Positions 1 to 8,744 of a DNA stretch of 64,000 nt are shown piece after piece. Below the pieces are notes generated by a model. That model did no database searches and was not told the DNA's origin. It saw nothing but the letters and a program-made list of their open reading frames with translations. This stretch comes from DAIDKA01 sp035503515 (GTDB taxonomy: Bacteria > Pseudomonadota > Gammaproteobacteria > Steroidobacterales > Steroidobacteraceae), in the NCBI GenBank assembly GCA_035503515.1, contig DATJTJ010000036.1:100524-164523 (forward strand). The letters are read 5' to 3'. The translations under genes and the position numbers were made by a program. Within the stretch, counting starts at the first letter, position 1. Every line of letters begins with the position of its first letter.

Positions 1-216
1 GCGAGCAAGCGCAGCCTGGAGTTCTCCCTCGGCATTACCGGCGCCGAGTTCAACCTGCTCTCGACCCAGAACCAGTACTTCAACGCACAGCTGCTCTACA
101 GCCAGACGCGCTACGACTACCTGACCGCGCTCCTGACGCTCAAGCAGCAGGCGGGCCGGCTGGCCGAGGCCGACCTGGCCGCCATCGACGGCCTGCTGGT
201 CGAGAAACCCCCGTAA
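1..216 (+). CDS. TolC-family outer-membrane efflux protein, C-terminal end only
   Basis: Open at the left edge; 71 codons remain before the TAA. The visible part is the last helical region of a TolC/NodT-type outer-membrane factor: it has the SxxQNQYFNAQLLYSQ and YDYLTALLTLKQQAG pattern that ends these proteins, followed by a LAEADLAAIDGLL tail. TolC proteins form the outer-membrane exit duct of tripartite exporters. The HlyD adaptor starts 20 bp downstream, followed by the ATPase and permeases, so this is the outer-membrane component of the same export machine. The N-terminus, signal peptide and operon promoter lie outside the window. Confidence 0.85.
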   Translation, partial: ASKRSLEFSLGITGAEFNLLSTQNQYFNAQLLYSQTRYDYLTALLTLKQQAGRLAEADLAAIDGLLVEKPP

Positions 217-236
217 CGTCATCGCTGCACATTCCC

Positions 237-1556
237 ATGTCCAAATTCAAAGACTATGAATCCGAAGCCGAGGGTGCCGAGGCCATCCGGATGCGCGACA
301 CCGCCGGTCAGGACCGGGCGCTGGAGCAGCCTTCGGCCCTGCGGCGCCACCGCCGGCTGATCATCATCGGGGCCTGCGCCGCGGTCGCCGTCGTGGCACT
401 CGTGACCTGGTTGCTGCGCTTCAGCGGCATCACCAGTTCGGTGGATCGCTCGCGGCTGAGCATCGCGACGGTGGAGCGCGGGATGTTCGTACGGGACGTG
501 GCTGCCGACGGCCAGGTGGTCGCGGCCTCCAGCCCCACGCTGTATGCCATCGAGACCGGGATCATCACCTTGAAGGTCCATGCCGGCGATGCCGTGAAGA
601 AAGGACAGGTCCTGGCGGTCATCGACAGCCCCGATCTGACCGCGAAACTGTCGCAGGAACGGGCGTCGCTGGAGAGCATGCGGGTCGACTGGCAGCGCGC
701 CCAGCTGGATGCCGCGAGCCAGCTGCGCAAGCTCGCGGATGCGTTCGAACAGGCCAAGGTCGACCGGACCACGGCGCAACGCGAAGCCGATCGCAGCGCC
801 AAGGCTTTCGAGCTCGGTGCCTATACCGAACTGCAGTCGCTGAAGGCGAAGGACGACCTCGAGAAGGCGGATTTCGCGTACCGCCAGGCGCAGGCCGACT
901 ACGCCGCGGCGCCGAAGCAGACCCAGTTCGACGTGACCAGCAAGAAGGCACTGTTCGACCGCCAGCAGCTGGTGGTCGCCGACCTGCAGCGGCAGGTCAA
1001 CGCCCTGAGCGTCCAGTCCCCCGTCGACGGGCGCGTGGGACAGGTCCAGGTCGCCGAGCGCGCGAGCGTCGCCAAGGACGCGCCATTGCTCACCGTCATC
1101 GACCTCTCGCAGCTGGAAGTGGAGATCAAGGTGCCGGAGAGCCTGGCGCGCGACCTGCAGCCGGGAATGTCGGCCACCCTGGAGGGTGACGGCCGGCAGT
1201 GGGAGGCCACCCTGAGTGGCGTCTCGCCCGAGGTGGTTTCCGGCGAGGTCACCGCGCGGCTGCGGTTCACCGGCGCCCAACCGGTGGGCCTGCGGCAGAG
1301 CCAGCGCCTGGCGGTGCGCATCCTGATCGACAAGCGGCCCAATGTGCTCACCGTCGAGCGCGGCAGTTTCGTCGACCAGGACGCAGGCTTCGCGTACGTC
1401 CTGCACGATGACGTGGCCGAACGCCGCCCGGTGCGTCTCGGAGCGCAGAGCGTGCAGAAGGTGGAAATCCTCGACGGCCTGCATGTCGGTGACCAGGTCG
1501 TGATATCCGGTTCCGACGCATTCAATGGCGCCGACCGCGTCATTGTGACTCATTAG
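237..1556 (+). CDS. HlyD/MacA-type periplasmic adaptor of ABC exporter
   Basis: A 439-residue membrane-fusion protein. A charged cytoplasmic N-terminus of about 38 residues precedes one membrane anchor (about 40-61). A biotinyl-lipoyl half-motif follows (about 100-130, VHAGDAVKKGQVLAVID), then a long alpha-helical hairpin (about 130-255), the second lipoyl half (SPVDGRVGQVQVAERASV) and beta-barrel and membrane-proximal domains. MacA-type adaptors bridge an inner-membrane ABC transporter to TolC. It is encoded between the tolC-like gene and the ATPase, 17 bp before the latter. The ATG at 237 is the first start in frame after the tolC stop. The substrate is not visible from the sequence. Confidence 0.9.
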   Translation: MSKFKDYESEAEGAEAIRMRDTAGQDRALEQPSALRRHRRLIIIGACAAVAVVALVTWLLRFSGITSSVDRSRLSIATVERGMFVRDVAADGQVVAASSPTLYAIETGIITLKVHAGDAVKKGQVLAVIDSPDLTAKLSQERASLESMRVDWQRAQLDAASQLRKLADAFEQAKVDRTTAQREADRSAKAFELGAYTELQSLKAKDDLEKADFAYRQAQADYAAAPKQTQFDVTSKKALFDRQQLVVADLQRQVNALSVQSPVDGRVGQVQVAERASVAKDAPLLTVIDLSQLEVEIKVPESLARDLQPGMSATLEGDGRQWEATLSGVSPEVVSGEVTARLRFTGAQPVGLRQSQRLAVRILIDKRPNVLTVERGSFVDQDAGFAYVLHDDVAERRPVRLGAQSVQKVEILDGLHVGDQVVISGSDAFNGADRVIVTH

Positions 1557-1573
1557 CAACACGGAGCAAACGC

Positions 1574-2287
1574 ATGTTGAAGATGACACATCTTTCCAAG
1601 GTCTATCGCACCGAAGTGGTGGAGACCTATGCACTGCGTGATTTTTCGATCCACGTGAAGGAGGGCGAGTTCGTCGCCGTGACCGGCCCTTCGGGTTCCG
1701 GCAAGACCACCTTCCTGACCATCGCCGGCCTGCTGGAGGAGTTCACGGGCGGCCAATACCAGCTCGATGGCGCGGACGTTCACGGCCTCAACGACAATCA
1801 GCGCTCGCGGCTGCGCAACCAGAAGATCGGGTTCATCTTCCAGTCCTTCAATCTGATTCCCGACCTCAACGTATTCGACAACGTGGACGTGCCGCTGCGC
1901 TATCGCCGCCTGCCGGGCGCCGAGCGCCGCAGGCGCATCAACGAGGCGCTGGAGCGGGTCGGCCTGTCGGCGCGCTCGAAACACTATCCGGCCGAACTAT
2001 CGGGCGGTCAGCAGCAGCGCGTCGCCATCGCGCGGGCACTGGCCGGTGGCCCAAGACTGCTGCTCGCCGACGAGCCGACGGGCAATCTCGATACCCAGAT
2101 GGCCCGCGGCGTCATGCAGCTGCTCGAGGAACTGCATCGGGACGGCGCCACCATCGTGATGGTGACCCATGATCCGGAGCTTGCGGCCCGGGCCCAGCGC
2201 GAGGTGCGGATCGTGGACGGGCAGGTCATCGATCTCGCAGTCCCGACACGGCTGGTCGAGAACGCGGCCCCGCGACCGGCGGTGTAG
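1574..2287 (+). CDS. MacB/LolD-type ABC transporter ATP-binding protein
   Basis: A 237-residue nucleotide-binding subunit. Walker A GPSGSGKTT is at 38-46, a Q-loop with IFQSFNLIPDLNVFDNV is near 88-103, the signature LSGGQQQR is at 142-149, Walker B RLLLADEP is at 161-168 and the switch histidine is in VTHD (about 199). The Q-loop and signature spacing are typical of the LolD/MacB/FtsE group, which drives mechanotransmission permeases rather than import channels. It is the only ATPase gene in the operon, yet eight permease genes follow, the first after 5 bp. Inference: one ATPase homodimer serves several alternative permease pairs. Confidence 0.93.
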   Translation: MLKMTHLSKVYRTEVVETYALRDFSIHVKEGEFVAVTGPSGSGKTTFLTIAGLLEEFTGGQYQLDGADVHGLNDNQRSRLRNQKIGFIFQSFNLIPDLNVFDNVDVPLRYRRLPGAERRRRINEALERVGLSARSKHYPAELSGGQQQRVAIARALAGGPRLLLADEPTGNLDTQMARGVMQLLEELHRDGATIVMVTHDPELAARAQREVRIVDGQVIDLAVPTRLVENAAPRPAV

Positions 2288-2292
2288 GGCTC

Positions 2293-3597
2293 TTGCTGAA
2301 GTACAACATCGGCCTGGCGTTGCGTGCCCTGCGGCGCAATGCCGTGGTGACGGCGCTCATGGTCATCGCCGTCAGCGTCGGTATCGGGGCCTCGATGACC
2401 GTATTGACGGCGCTGCGCGCCATGTCGGCCGATCCGATACCCGCCAAGTCCGACCGGCTGTTTTCGGTGCGCATCGACAATTGGGGGCCTGATGTGCCCA
2501 ACAATGCGCTGCTCAGTGATCTGCTGAGTTATCCGGACGCCATGGCACTGATGCGTGCGCACAAGGGTTTGAGGCAGTCGGTCATGTATGCCCCCGTATT
2601 CAGCGTGACGCCCCAGACCGCAAATGCGATTCCCTTTACCGCCACGGCACGTGCCGCGTATAGCGACTTCTTCGCGATGTTCGACGTGCCGTTTGCCGCA
2701 GGAGGCCCCTGGACGCAGGCAGACGATGATGCGCGTGCGAAGGTCGTGGTGCTCGGCGCAAGGATGGCGCAGCGGCTGTTTCCGGCCGGCGACGCGCTCG
2801 GCAGGAGTGTCATGTTGGGTGATGGGAGCTACCGCATCGTGGGTGTGCTGGCGCAATGGAAGTTCCAGCCGCGCGTGTATGACCTTAGCAGCCGCCTGTA
2901 TCAGCAGACGGAGGACGTATTCCTGCCGCTCACCACCGCCGCTGACCGCAAGCTGCTCAGCATGGGTGGGAGTTACTGCAGCACGGCGGCAGCCCACGAT
3001 TTTGCATCGATGAGCCGCTCGGAATGCCGCTGGGTCGAGTTCTGGGTGGAGCTGTCTTCGGCGGCTCAGAAGCCCGCTTATCTTGAATTCCTGAATGATT
3101 ATTCCGCACAGCAGCGGCGGATCGGGCGTTTCCATTGGCCTGCGAACGTGGCGCTGCTCGATGTGAACCAGACTCTGCGGGCCGAGCACATCGTGCCGGG
3201 GGAAATGAAGATCGCAACCCTTGCGGCCTTCGGGTTCCTGCTGGTGTGCCTGGTCAATGCCACGGGCCTGATGCTCGCCAGGCTCAGCAGCCGCGCCACC
3301 GAATTCAGCGTCCGCCGCGCGCTGGGTGCCAGCAAAGCCCAGATCTTCGTCCAGTGCCTGGCGGAGGCGACCGTCGTGGGTATGAGCGGCGGACTGTTGG
3401 GGTTGGGGCTGACCGTGCTGGGGCTGGCCTTCGAGCGCGCGATCCTGCGCGAGGATTACTCGCGCCTGATCAGCCTCAATCTCGATACCGTTGTCACGAC
3501 CCTGGGGCTGGCGCTGCTGGCGGTGCTCATCGCGGCGCTCTATCCGGCGTGGCGGACCAGCCGCCTGGCGCCCGCCTGGAACCTGAAGGCGGAGTAG
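2293..3597 (+). CDS. MacB/FtsX-type ABC permease, pair 1 subunit A
   Basis: A 434-residue permease that starts with TTG; the start is supported by alignment with the other A-type copies, which all begin M-x-x-YY-like then LALRSLRRN. One N-terminal membrane segment (about 17-40) is followed by a large periplasmic domain (MacB_PCD type) and three C-terminal membrane segments around RRALGASKAQIFVQCL, the FtsX core. The periplasmic domain ends with the recurring FHWPANVALLDV block shared by all A-type paralogues here. It has no ATPase domain, so it depends on the product of the gene 5 bp upstream. Pairing with the B-type subunit encoded next is inferred from gene order. Confidence 0.88.
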   Translation: MLKYNIGLALRALRRNAVVTALMVIAVSVGIGASMTVLTALRAMSADPIPAKSDRLFSVRIDNWGPDVPNNALLSDLLSYPDAMALMRAHKGLRQSVMYAPVFSVTPQTANAIPFTATARAAYSDFFAMFDVPFAAGGPWTQADDDARAKVVVLGARMAQRLFPAGDALGRSVMLGDGSYRIVGVLAQWKFQPRVYDLSSRLYQQTEDVFLPLTTAADRKLLSMGGSYCSTAAAHDFASMSRSECRWVEFWVELSSAAQKPAYLEFLNDYSAQQRRIGRFHWPANVALLDVNQTLRAEHIVPGEMKIATLAAFGFLLVCLVNATGLMLARLSSRATEFSVRRALGASKAQIFVQCLAEATVVGMSGGLLGLGLTVLGLAFERAILREDYSRLISLNLDTVVTTLGLALLAVLIAALYPAWRTSRLAPAWNLKAE

Positions 3598-3600
3598 GCC

Positions 3601-4836
3601 GTGGACATCATTCCCATCCTCCGGGCACTCGGGCGTCGCAAGGTTGGCGCGCTGCTGATTGCACTGCAGGTGGCGCTGACGATCGCGTTGCTGGCGAACT
3701 CGCTGTCCGTGGTGCAGCAGCGGATAGCGCACATGCAGCGGCCCAGCGGCCTGGATGAAGCCGACCTTTTCACCCTGAGCAATCAGTTTGCCGGCTCGAT
3801 GGTGGATCTGTCCGCTCGCATCCGCTCGGACCTGGCCCAGCTGCGCGCGATTCCAGGTGTCGTGGACGCCGTCGCCGTCAACAGCTTCCCGTTGCGCGGC
3901 TATGGCGGTTCGACGGGTGTGACCCGCACGCCCGACCCCAAAGCGGGGAGCCTGAATGCCGCGGAGTACGCGGCGACCGATCGCACGCTTGCGACCTGGG
4001 GTTTGCGGCTGATCGCCGGCCGCAATTTCAGGGCTGCGGAAGTCAGTGAATTCCACGCGGGAGAGAGCTACGCGCCGCCTGCCGTGGCCATCGTGAGCCA
4101 GGCGCTGGCCAAAGCGCTGTTCCCGCACGGGGACGCGCTGGGACAAAACATCTTTCTGACCACCACGGCGCCTACGCGCATCATTGGCATCGTGGCGCGC
4201 GCGCAGACGCCCTGGGCGGCGAATGAGTCCGCGATGTTCGGGGCCGAATATTCCCTGCTCGAACCCATGCAATTGGTGAGCCCCGGTATCGCCTACGTGG
4301 TACGAACGCAGCCGGGCCGCAGCACTGCCCTGTTGCCGGTAGCCCAGCAGCAGCTGTACGCGCTGGACCGGGTGCGGATCCTCAGCGACGCCCAGACCTT
4401 CCCGCAGACCCGCGCGGAACAGTACCGCTCGGATCGCTCGCTGGCGCTGATACTGGTCGTCGTCTGCCTGCTGATGCTGGTAGTGACGGCCTGCGGCATC
4501 GTGGCCCTGACGACCTACTGGGTCGTGCAGCGGCGCCGCTACATCGGCATGCGCCGGGCGCTGGGCGCGCGGCGAGCCGACATCCTGCAATACTTTCATG
4601 TCGAAAACCTGTTGATCGGTGGCGCCGGCGGCGCGCTGGGCATCGCCCTGGCGCTGGGCGCAAACGCGTGGCTTGCCGTCAATCTGGAGACAACCCGGAT
4701 GAATGCCACGTATGTCCTCGTCGGTACCTTGGTGGTCATGGCCCTGAGCCAGGCGGCGGTGCTGTGGCCTGCACTGCGTGCGGCGGCGCTGGCGCCGGCC
4801 GCCGCCATCCGTGGGCACCAGGTGGAGATCAGCTGA
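3601..4836 (+). CDS. MacB/FtsX-type ABC permease, pair 1 subunit B
   Basis: A 411-residue permease with a GTG start 3 bp after the A subunit. The B-type N-terminus reads MDIIPILRALGRRKVGALLI, then LQVALTIALLANS in the first membrane helix. The periplasmic domain contains the B-type markers RPSGLDEADLFTL and LIAGRNFRAAEV. The C-terminal FtsX core has RRYIGMRRALGARRADILQYFHVENL and ends with a three-helix bundle. The recurring YWVVQRRR...RRALGAR block is shared by all four B paralogues and distinguishes them from the A type. Its stop overlaps the next start (TGATG), so it is translationally coupled to pair 2. Confidence 0.88.
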   Translation: MDIIPILRALGRRKVGALLIALQVALTIALLANSLSVVQQRIAHMQRPSGLDEADLFTLSNQFAGSMVDLSARIRSDLAQLRAIPGVVDAVAVNSFPLRGYGGSTGVTRTPDPKAGSLNAAEYAATDRTLATWGLRLIAGRNFRAAEVSEFHAGESYAPPAVAIVSQALAKALFPHGDALGQNIFLTTTAPTRIIGIVARAQTPWAANESAMFGAEYSLLEPMQLVSPGIAYVVRTQPGRSTALLPVAQQQLYALDRVRILSDAQTFPQTRAEQYRSDRSLALILVVVCLLMLVVTACGIVALTTYWVVQRRRYIGMRRALGARRADILQYFHVENLLIGGAGGALGIALALGANAWLAVNLETTRMNATYVLVGTLVVMALSQAAVLWPALRAAALAPAAAIRGHQVEIS

Positions 4837-6161
4837 TGTTCGGCTACTACCTGCACCTGGCCCTGAGGACCCTGCGACGCAACGTCATTCTGACTTCGCT
4901 GATCATCGCCGCGGTGGGCGTCGGTATCGGTGCCTACATGACGGTGACGACGGTCCTGATCGAGATGTCGGGCAATCCGATACCCGATAAATCGGGCAGG
5001 CTGTTCGTGCCGCAGATCGATCTGTGGGGCCCGAACACCCGGCCCAAGGGCGGGACGGCGCAGGTACGATTGCCGAACCAGTTCACCTATCGGGATGTCA
5101 CGGCCTTCATGCAGGCCCACATGGCGCTGCGCCAGGCGGCCATGTATCCGATTGCGCGGGACGTCACGCCCACGTCAGGAAATCCATACTCACAGGAGGG
5201 ACGCGCGACCTACCGCGATTTCTTTGAAATGTTCGAGGTGCCCTTCAAGGCCGGTGCGGCGTGGTCCGTGCAGGACGAGACCGATCGTGCCGATGTGGTC
5301 GTGCTCGGCAAGACCCTGGCGGCGCGCCTGTTTCCAAACGGCCCGGCGGTCGGACAGACGGTGAATCTCGAGGGCCGGGAGTACCGCGTGACCGGCGTAT
5401 TGAACGATTGGCGGCCCTCGCCGCGATTCTATGACGTCGTCAACGGCAATGCGTTCGCGACGCCGGAGGATTTCTACATCCCCTTCACGACGGCGATCTC
5501 CCATCAGATACAGACCGATGGCAACTACAACTGCACGGCGCTGCCCGCCAGCGGCTGGGCGGGAAGACTCTCGGGCGAGTGCATCTGGTTCGGATTCTGG
5601 GTGGAACTGCCCGATGCGGCGGCGGTGCGGAACTATCGGCAGTATCTGCTCAACTACGCCGCGGAGCAGCGGCGACTCGGACGTTTTCATTGGCCGCCCC
5701 TGGTGCAGCTGAGCGACGTGACGCAGTGGCTGGACCTGCAGCATGTGATCCCCGATGAGGTCCGGGTGAACTCGCTGCTGGCGTTCGGTTTCCTGGCGGT
5801 GTGCCTGGTCAACGCAGTGGGCTTGATGCTGGCACGGTTCTCCGCGCGCGCCAATGACTTCGGCATCCGACGCGCCCTCGGCGCGTCGCGGTCCGACATC
5901 TTCCTGCAATGCCTGACGGAGACGGCAGTGGTGGGCGTGCTCGGCGGGCTTCTCGGCCTTGCGCTCACCGAACTGGGACTGGCAGCCAACCGCGCAAGCC
6001 TTGGCTACCTTGCGGCGGCGGTCAGCCAGCTCACCCACACCGATCCGGCGGTGATGGCGCTGACGGTGGCGCTGGCCGTGGGCGCCACGCTGTGCTCGGG
6101 GCTGTACCCGACCTGGCGGGCGACCCGGGTACAGCCGGCCTGGCAACTCAAGGCGCAGTGA
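4836..6161 (+). CDS. MacB/FtsX-type ABC permease, pair 2 subunit A
   Basis: A 441-residue permease; ATG at 4836 overlaps the previous stop. A longer in-frame reading from 4668 is possible but would run antisense to paralogue alignment, since all A copies start at the YY(L/F)xLALRxLRRN block. One N-terminal helix with VGVGIGAYMTV is followed by a periplasmic domain with PDKSGRLFVPQIDLWGP, the RLGRFHWPPLVQL block, and then the FtsX core RRALGASRSDIFLQCLTE. It has the same fold and length as the A subunits of pairs 1, 3 and 4, consistent with tandem duplication and divergence. Confidence 0.88.
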   Translation: MFGYYLHLALRTLRRNVILTSLIIAAVGVGIGAYMTVTTVLIEMSGNPIPDKSGRLFVPQIDLWGPNTRPKGGTAQVRLPNQFTYRDVTAFMQAHMALRQAAMYPIARDVTPTSGNPYSQEGRATYRDFFEMFEVPFKAGAAWSVQDETDRADVVVLGKTLAARLFPNGPAVGQTVNLEGREYRVTGVLNDWRPSPRFYDVVNGNAFATPEDFYIPFTTAISHQIQTDGNYNCTALPASGWAGRLSGECIWFGFWVELPDAAAVRNYRQYLLNYAAEQRRLGRFHWPPLVQLSDVTQWLDLQHVIPDEVRVNSLLAFGFLAVCLVNAVGLMLARFSARANDFGIRRALGASRSDIFLQCLTETAVVGVLGGLLGLALTELGLAANRASLGYLAAAVSQLTHTDPAVMALTVALAVGATLCSGLYPTWRATRVQPAWQLKAQ

Positions 6162-6168
6162 GGCAAGC

Positions 6169-7389
6169 ATGGAGATCGTTCCGATCCTTTCGGCATTGAA
6201 GCGCAACAAGGTCGGCGCCCTCCTGGTGATGCTGCAGATCGCCCTGACGCTGGCCGTAATCGCCAACGGCATGTCGATCATCCAGGGACATCTCTCGGCC
6301 ATGCACCGTCCGAGCGGCATCGACGAGGCCGACATCTTCACGCTGCAGAACCACTGGGTGGGGGACCCCGGGAATCTGCGCGCCAGCATCGAGGCGGACC
6401 TCGCGGCGTTGCGCGCCATGCCGGGCGTCATCGACGCCGAAGCCACCAACAGTTATCCGCTGCGTGGCGGCGGCTGGAGCTGGGGCATCAGATTGAAGCC
6501 GGACCAGAACAACGGTGGGGCGGCCGGCACCACGCTGTACTTCAACGATGCGCACGGTCTCAACGCCATGGGACTGAAGCTGATCGGTGGGAGGTGGTTC
6601 ACGCCTGCGGAGATCGGGGAAATGCATATCGATGACGAGAAGGGTGTGCCCAGCGCGGTGCTGACCCAGGCACTGGCCAAGAAGCTGTTCCCCAAGTCCG
6701 ATGCGGTCGGCCAGGTGATCTACATGATCACGGACGAACCGGTGCACGTCATCGGGGTGGTGGACCGGGCCCAGACGCCCTGGCCCGCCCAGAACTGGGC
6801 CGACAATTTTGCGGAATACTCGACGTTCCTGCCGCTGCAGTTCGTGGCCAATGGTCTGAACTACATGGTCCGGACCCGCCCGGGACAGTTGGCCGCGGTC
6901 ATGCGCGCCACCCCGGACCGGCTCTACGCCGTCACCCGCCAGCGGGTCATCGACCAGCTGATGCCGTTCTCGGAAACCCGGACCCGGGCCTACCAGATCC
7001 AGCAGTCCGAAAGCTGGCTGCTGGGATCGGTCTGCGGGCTGCTGCTGGCCATCACCGGGTTCGGCACGGTGGGACTGACCATGTACTGGGTGAGTCAGCG
7101 GCGGCGGCAGATCGGGCTGCGGCGCGCCCTGGGTGCGCGACGTAGCGACATCCTGCGCTACTTCCATACGGAGAACCTGCTGATCGCCGGCACCGGCGCG
7201 CTGCTCGGGGTCGGCGGCGGCCTGGGCGCGAACCTGTGGATGGCGACGCACCTGGGGACGCAGCGCATGAGCTGGGTGTACATCGGCATCGGTGCGGTCA
7301 TCGTCCTGGTGTTGTGCCAGCTGGCGGTGCTGTGGCCGGCCTACCGGGCCGCCTCCATAGCGCCTTCGCTGGCAACCCGCGGGCTCTGA
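6169..7389 (+). CDS. MacB/FtsX-type ABC permease, pair 2 subunit B
   Basis: A 406-residue B-type permease starting MEIVPILSALKRNKVGALLV, 7 bp after the A subunit. The first helix contains LQIALTLAVIANG. The periplasmic domain carries RPSGIDEADIFTLQNHWVGDP, nearly the same as in pair 4 B (RPSGIDEPNIFTMYNQWVGDP), so pairs 2 and 4 look like close duplicates. The C-terminal core includes YWVSQRRRQIGLRRALGARR and DILRYFHTENLLIAG. Like its neighbours it lacks an ATPase domain and relies on the single upstream ATPase. Confidence 0.88.
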   Translation: MEIVPILSALKRNKVGALLVMLQIALTLAVIANGMSIIQGHLSAMHRPSGIDEADIFTLQNHWVGDPGNLRASIEADLAALRAMPGVIDAEATNSYPLRGGGWSWGIRLKPDQNNGGAAGTTLYFNDAHGLNAMGLKLIGGRWFTPAEIGEMHIDDEKGVPSAVLTQALAKKLFPKSDAVGQVIYMITDEPVHVIGVVDRAQTPWPAQNWADNFAEYSTFLPLQFVANGLNYMVRTRPGQLAAVMRATPDRLYAVTRQRVIDQLMPFSETRTRAYQIQQSESWLLGSVCGLLLAITGFGTVGLTMYWVSQRRRQIGLRRALGARRSDILRYFHTENLLIAGTGALLGVGGGLGANLWMATHLGTQRMSWVYIGIGAVIVLVLCQLAVLWPAYRAASIAPSLATRGL

Positions 7390-7403
7390 GAAGGGGAAGG
7401 AAC

Positions 7404-8735
7404 ATGCTGCAATACTATTTCGAGCTCGCGCTCCACAGCCTGCGGCGCAACGTCGTGCTCACGGCGCTCATGATCGGCGCGGTGGGGGTGGGCATCGGCG
7501 CATCCATGACGGCGCTCACGGCATTGCGCTCGATGTCGGCGGACCCGATTCCGGACAAGTCATCGCGCCTGTTCACGCCGCAGCTGGATGCCTGGGGGCC
7601 GCAGTCGACTCGTCCGAATCAGGGCGCCAGCGGGGACCGGCTGCCGGTCGGCCTCACGTACCGTGACGCGCAGGCGCTGATGCAGGCGCACCCGGCGCCG
7701 CGGCAGGCGGCCATGTACTCGATCGGAATGGACGTGCGGCCCGCCCAGGGCAGGCCTTTTCAGGCTTCAGGCCGGGCGACTTCCGCGGACTTCTTTCCCA
7801 TGTTCGAAGTGCCCTTCGCCAGCGGTGCACCGTGGGGTCAGAAGGAGGACGACGGGCGCGAGAGCGTGGTGGTATTGGGCGCGAAGCTGGCGGCGCGGGC
7901 GTTCCCGCAGGGCAACGCGGTCGGCAGGACCTTGAACCTCGGCGGCCGCGATTATCGGGTGCTGGGGGTGCTCAAGCCGTGGGCGCCATTGCCGCGCTTC
8001 TACGATCCAACCTATGGTGCCTACAGCGAGGGCGAGGATTTCCTCATTCCGTATTCCACGGCCATCGCCCGGCAGATTACCGCGTCCGGCTACGAGAACT
8101 GCAGGGATGTTCCCACGGGAGGGTGGGAGGCCCACCTCAATTCCAGCTGCGTCTGGATCCTGTTCTGGGCCGAGTTGCCAACCGCAGGCCAGGTACGCAA
8201 CTTCAGGGCCTGGCTGCTGAACTATGCCGCCGAGCAGCGGCAGTTGGGCCGCTTTCATTGGCCACCCCGCGTCGACCTGCATGACGTGGTGGACTGGCTC
8301 GTCTACAACCAGGTGGTCCCGGGGGCCGTGCGCGCCATCTCCCTGGTGGCGGACAGCTTTCTGGTCGTGTGCCTGCTCAATGCGGTGGGCGTGATGCTCG
8401 CCCGCTTTGCCAGCCGGGGCAAGGAGTTCGGCCTGCGGCGGGCGCTGGGCGCCTCGCGGCGCAACGTGTTCCTGCAATGCATTACCGAGTCGGCGGCCAT
8501 CGGGGTGCTCGGTGGCATGCTGGGGCTCGCGCTCACGGCGATCGGGCTGATGGGTCTGCGCGCGTTGCTGGGCGTGACGGATCCCACCAGCGCCGTACAC
8601 CGGCTGGTTTCGCTCGACTCCGGCATGGTGGTCATCACGCTGGCCGTCGCCGTGGCGGCGACGGTCTGCGCCGCCTTGTATCCCATATTACGAGCCAGCC
8701 GCGTCCAGCCGGCATGGCAACTCAAGGTGCAGTAG
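7404..8735 (+). CDS. MacB/FtsX-type ABC permease, pair 3 subunit A
   Basis: A 443-residue A-type permease. The ATG at 7404 is preceded by a good GGGGAAGGA ribosome site; upstream in-frame extension to 7236 would lie inside the preceding gene. The first helix carries VGVGIGASMTALTAL. The periplasmic domain has PDKSSRLFTPQLDAWGP and the RQLGRFHWPPRVDL block. The C-terminal FtsX core has RRALGASRRNVFLQCITES. A cysteine pair in the late periplasmic domain (YENCRDVP and LNSSCVWI) is matched in the other A copies, suggesting a conserved disulphide. Confidence 0.88.
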   Translation: MLQYYFELALHSLRRNVVLTALMIGAVGVGIGASMTALTALRSMSADPIPDKSSRLFTPQLDAWGPQSTRPNQGASGDRLPVGLTYRDAQALMQAHPAPRQAAMYSIGMDVRPAQGRPFQASGRATSADFFPMFEVPFASGAPWGQKEDDGRESVVVLGAKLAARAFPQGNAVGRTLNLGGRDYRVLGVLKPWAPLPRFYDPTYGAYSEGEDFLIPYSTAIARQITASGYENCRDVPTGGWEAHLNSSCVWILFWAELPTAGQVRNFRAWLLNYAAEQRQLGRFHWPPRVDLHDVVDWLVYNQVVPGAVRAISLVADSFLVVCLLNAVGVMLARFASRGKEFGLRRALGASRRNVFLQCITESAAIGVLGGMLGLALTAIGLMGLRALLGVTDPTSAVHRLVSLDSGMVVITLAVAVAATVCAALYPILRASRVQPAWQLKVQ

Positions 8736-8744
8736 GAGAGGAAG

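Noticed and set aside
2008..4818. 936-residue open frame on the minus strand across the permease genes
   Set aside because: It is antisense to real permease coding sequence in a very GC-rich genome, is Gln/His/Arg-rich and low-complexity, and matches no family. It is a codon-bias shadow.
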